The notes under the pieces were generated by a model. It did no database searches. It worked only from the letters and a program-made list of their open reading frames with translations, and was not told the DNA's origin. DNA of 22,580 nucleotides from Sphingomonadales bacterium (lineage in GTDB: Bacteria > Bacteroidota > Bacteroidia > UBA7662), in contig VHAW01000013.1 of the NCBI GenBank assembly GCA_016872225.1, forward strand, positions 1 through 22,580, in the 5' to 3' direction. Position 1 is the first letter of the stretch, and each line of letters opens with the position of its first letter. Below are positions 21,189 to 22,580 of this stretch, in pieces. Both the position numbers and the translations under genes were made by a program.

Positions 21189-22580
21189 ATGAGTCGCAGA
21201 ACCTACCCTTGTAGTCTTTTCATGCTCACCCTTTGCTGGGCCTTTTTGCAAACCATGTTGGGATGGGCTCAAGGCCGTGGCGGAGGAGGTGGGAATCGCT
21301 CCGAGCTCAGGCCCGTGATTACCGGGTGGATATTGGACTCTTTAAGCGGAGAGGGTTTGGCAGGGGTGAATGTGGTGGCCGTGGGGGTCAGGGACAGCAG
21401 CATAAGGACCGGGGCTTCCAGCGATGCTCAAGGCCGCTTTGTGCTCAACTTGCCGCGAGCAGGAGGCTATATACTTCAATGCACCTACGTGGGTTATACT
21501 CCGTATCGTAAGTTTCAGCGTTGGGTGGAATCGCAAGTCATGGGGAACATCCTTTTGGCTCCTTTGACCACGCAATTGGGATCGGTGGGTGTCGAGGCCC
21601 AGGCCCAACGCATCGAACAGCGAGGCGATACGACGGAGATTAACGCCGCCGGGTACAAGACGACCCCGGATGCGGATGCCGAGCAATTGATTCGCAAAAT
21701 GCCGGGTATTACGGTGGAAAACGGAACCATCAAGGCCCAGGGCGAAGAGATACGTCGTGTTCTTCTGGATGGTCAGGAATATTACGGCAACGATGCCACC
21801 GCGGCATTGCGTAACCTTCCTGCTGATGCCATTGACAAGGTGCAGCTCATCGATCGATTAAGTGACCAGGCTCAGTTCAGCGGGATCAACGATGGCAATA
21901 CCGAGAAAACCCTCAATTTGATCACTCGTACAGGATTGAACAACAGCCGTTTCGGGAAAGTGTACGGAGGTGTTGGCGCTTTGACCGATGAGCGGCAATT
22001 CCGGGAAGAGGAGCCCTTTCGTGCATTGCCCTTTGATAAGTACGGCCAGACTTTTCAGCCGCTGCTCCCCTCTGAAGGGGCCCGGTACATGAGCGGCGGT
22101 AACACATCCTGGTTCAGGGGAAAGCGCCGGATCAGTGCAGCCTTGCTTGCCAATAACATCAATCAACAAAATTTCTCCAGTGCCGAAATTTCAGGCCTAC
22201 TGGGTGGAGCCGGTGGCCAATGGGGCGCAACGGGAGGGATGCGGATGATGGGCAGGGGAGGGTCCGGTGGAATGGGAGGAGGCAGTGGGGGAGGAATGTG
22301 GGGTGGCGCCGATATGGGGCTGAGCAACCCAACCCAAAGGGGTTTGACGGCAACACAATCCTTGGCGCTGAATTACAGCGATGCATGGAAGGGGGGCTGG
22401 AAAATTTCATCGGCACTGGTGGGAAACCAGACCTTGAATGAACAAAATTCTTCGGCGGTTCGGTCCTGGCTAAATGTGAGTGGCTTGGCCCAAGCCGACA
22501 GCAGCCGACAATTGCAAAGCGCCAACCAACAGCGTTGGACCGCCAGGTTGGAATGGAATCCTGATAGCAACCGAGCTTTG
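21189..22580 (+). CDS. Outer membrane beta-barrel protein of the TonB-dependent receptor type, N-terminal part (3' end outside window)
   Basis: The reading frame is open to the window end (464 codons). The ATG at 21189 gives a Sec signal peptide (hydrophobic LFMLTLCWAFLQTML, cleavage near WAQ, residues 26-28). A Gly run follows (RGGGGGN), then a carboxypeptidase-D-regulatory-like domain (about 43-125: VITGWILDSLSGEGLAGVNV, GRFVLNLP, YVGYTPY). A plug-like domain comes next (about 140-240), with AEQLIRKMPGITVENG, VLLDGQEYYGNDATAALRNLPADAIDKVQL and the DGNTEKTLNLIT motif. This order is typical of Bacteroidota barrel proteins related to TonB receptors but with no SusD partner, often annotated 'outer membrane beta-barrel' or 'TonB-dependent receptor'. 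Residues ~337-378 are an unusual Gly/Met-rich loop. The substrate is unknown. Confidence 0.85.
   Translation, partial: MSRRTYPCSLFMLTLCWAFLQTMLGWAQGRGGGGGNRSELRPVITGWILDSLSGEGLAGVNVVAVGVRDSSIRTGASSDAQGRFVLNLPRAGGYILQCTYVGYTPYRKFQRWVESQVMGNILLAPLTTQLGSVGVEAQAQRIEQRGDTTEINAAGYKTTPDADAEQLIRKMPGITVENGTIKAQGEEIRRVLLDGQEYYGNDATAALRNLPADAIDKVQLIDRLSDQAQFSGINDGNTEKTLNLITRTGLNNSRFGKVYGGVGALTDERQFREEEPFRALPFDKYGQTFQPLLPSEGARYMSGGNTSWFRGKRRISAALLANNINQQNFSSAEISGLLGGAGGQWGATGGMRMMGRGGSGGMGGGSGGGMWGGADMGLSNPTQRGLTATQSLALNYSDAWKGGWKISSALVGNQTLNEQNSSAVRSWLNVSGLAQADSSRQLQSANQQRWTARLEWNPDSNRAL

Noticed and set aside
22159..22416. Open frame on the minus strand across the Gly/Met loop
   Set aside because: It is opposite a well-supported receptor-type coding sequence, is Pro/Ser/His-rich as expected from the complement of Gly/Met codons, and has no family features.
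21189..22580. SusC/SusD polysaccharide utilisation locus
   Set aside because: The barrel is preceded by ccmE on the opposite strand, no SusD is visible, and the plug motifs are of the non-SusC barrel type; the downstream side lies outside the window.

Overview
The window reads as ordinary chromosome of a member of the Bacteroidota. The signs are: the block ftsX–DUF3098–uppP–truB–ribF; a small stand-alone HsdR-N nuclease-like gene divergent from an AMP nucleosidase/holA pair; a UbiA–Maf–DUF2520 group; a start-of-barrel gene of the CarboxypepD-reg/TonB-type outer membrane family; almost no Shine-Dalgarno sequences; and several exact matches to the Bacteroidota -7 promoter box TAnnTTTG just in front of start codons. 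Base composition is near 50% GC throughout, so nothing looks recently acquired. I see no rRNA, tRNA, CRISPR array, transposase or phage gene. I cannot name a genus.

Layout. 1-3217 (+): ftsX 3' end, DUF3098, uppP, truB, ribF (cell division, envelope lipid carrier recycling, tRNA pseudouridine, FMN/FAD). 3192-5026 (-): amn then holA, coupled by TAATG. 5084-5572 (+): orphan HsdR-N nuclease-like protein. 5558-7479 (-): a lipoprotein FKBP isomerase with a clear intrinsic terminator, then rlmH and an SDR-type oxidoreductase. 7557-8627 (-) ribD and 8675-9667 (+) prmC are divergent. 9712-11051 (-): a pterin synthase (PTPS) then fabD, coupled by ATGA. 11088-15773 (+): heptose epimerase hldD, then a very large multi-spanning histidine kinase. 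15740-21072 (-): ccmE, ccmF, DUF2520, UbiA prenyltransferase and maf, a compact run mostly with overlapping ends. 21189-22580 (+): 5' part of an outer membrane barrel protein.

The genome is very compact. There is no gene-free stretch above about 120 bases. Three convergent pairs overlap at their 3' ends, and most co-directional neighbours overlap or are separated by only a few bases. Two divergent spacers carry back-to-back -7 boxes, and in two genes (ribD, hldD) the -7 box ends only four bases before ATG, which predicts leaderless mRNA.

No clear undescribed multi-gene system is visible. The best leads are the leaderless/back-to-back promoter architecture, the orphan nuclease beside the clamp-loader gene, the CcmE variant with a CxxxY haem motif and an in-frame 15-bp repeat, a pterin synthase with the Cx5HGH signature, and the 1222-residue kinase with no neighbouring response regulator.
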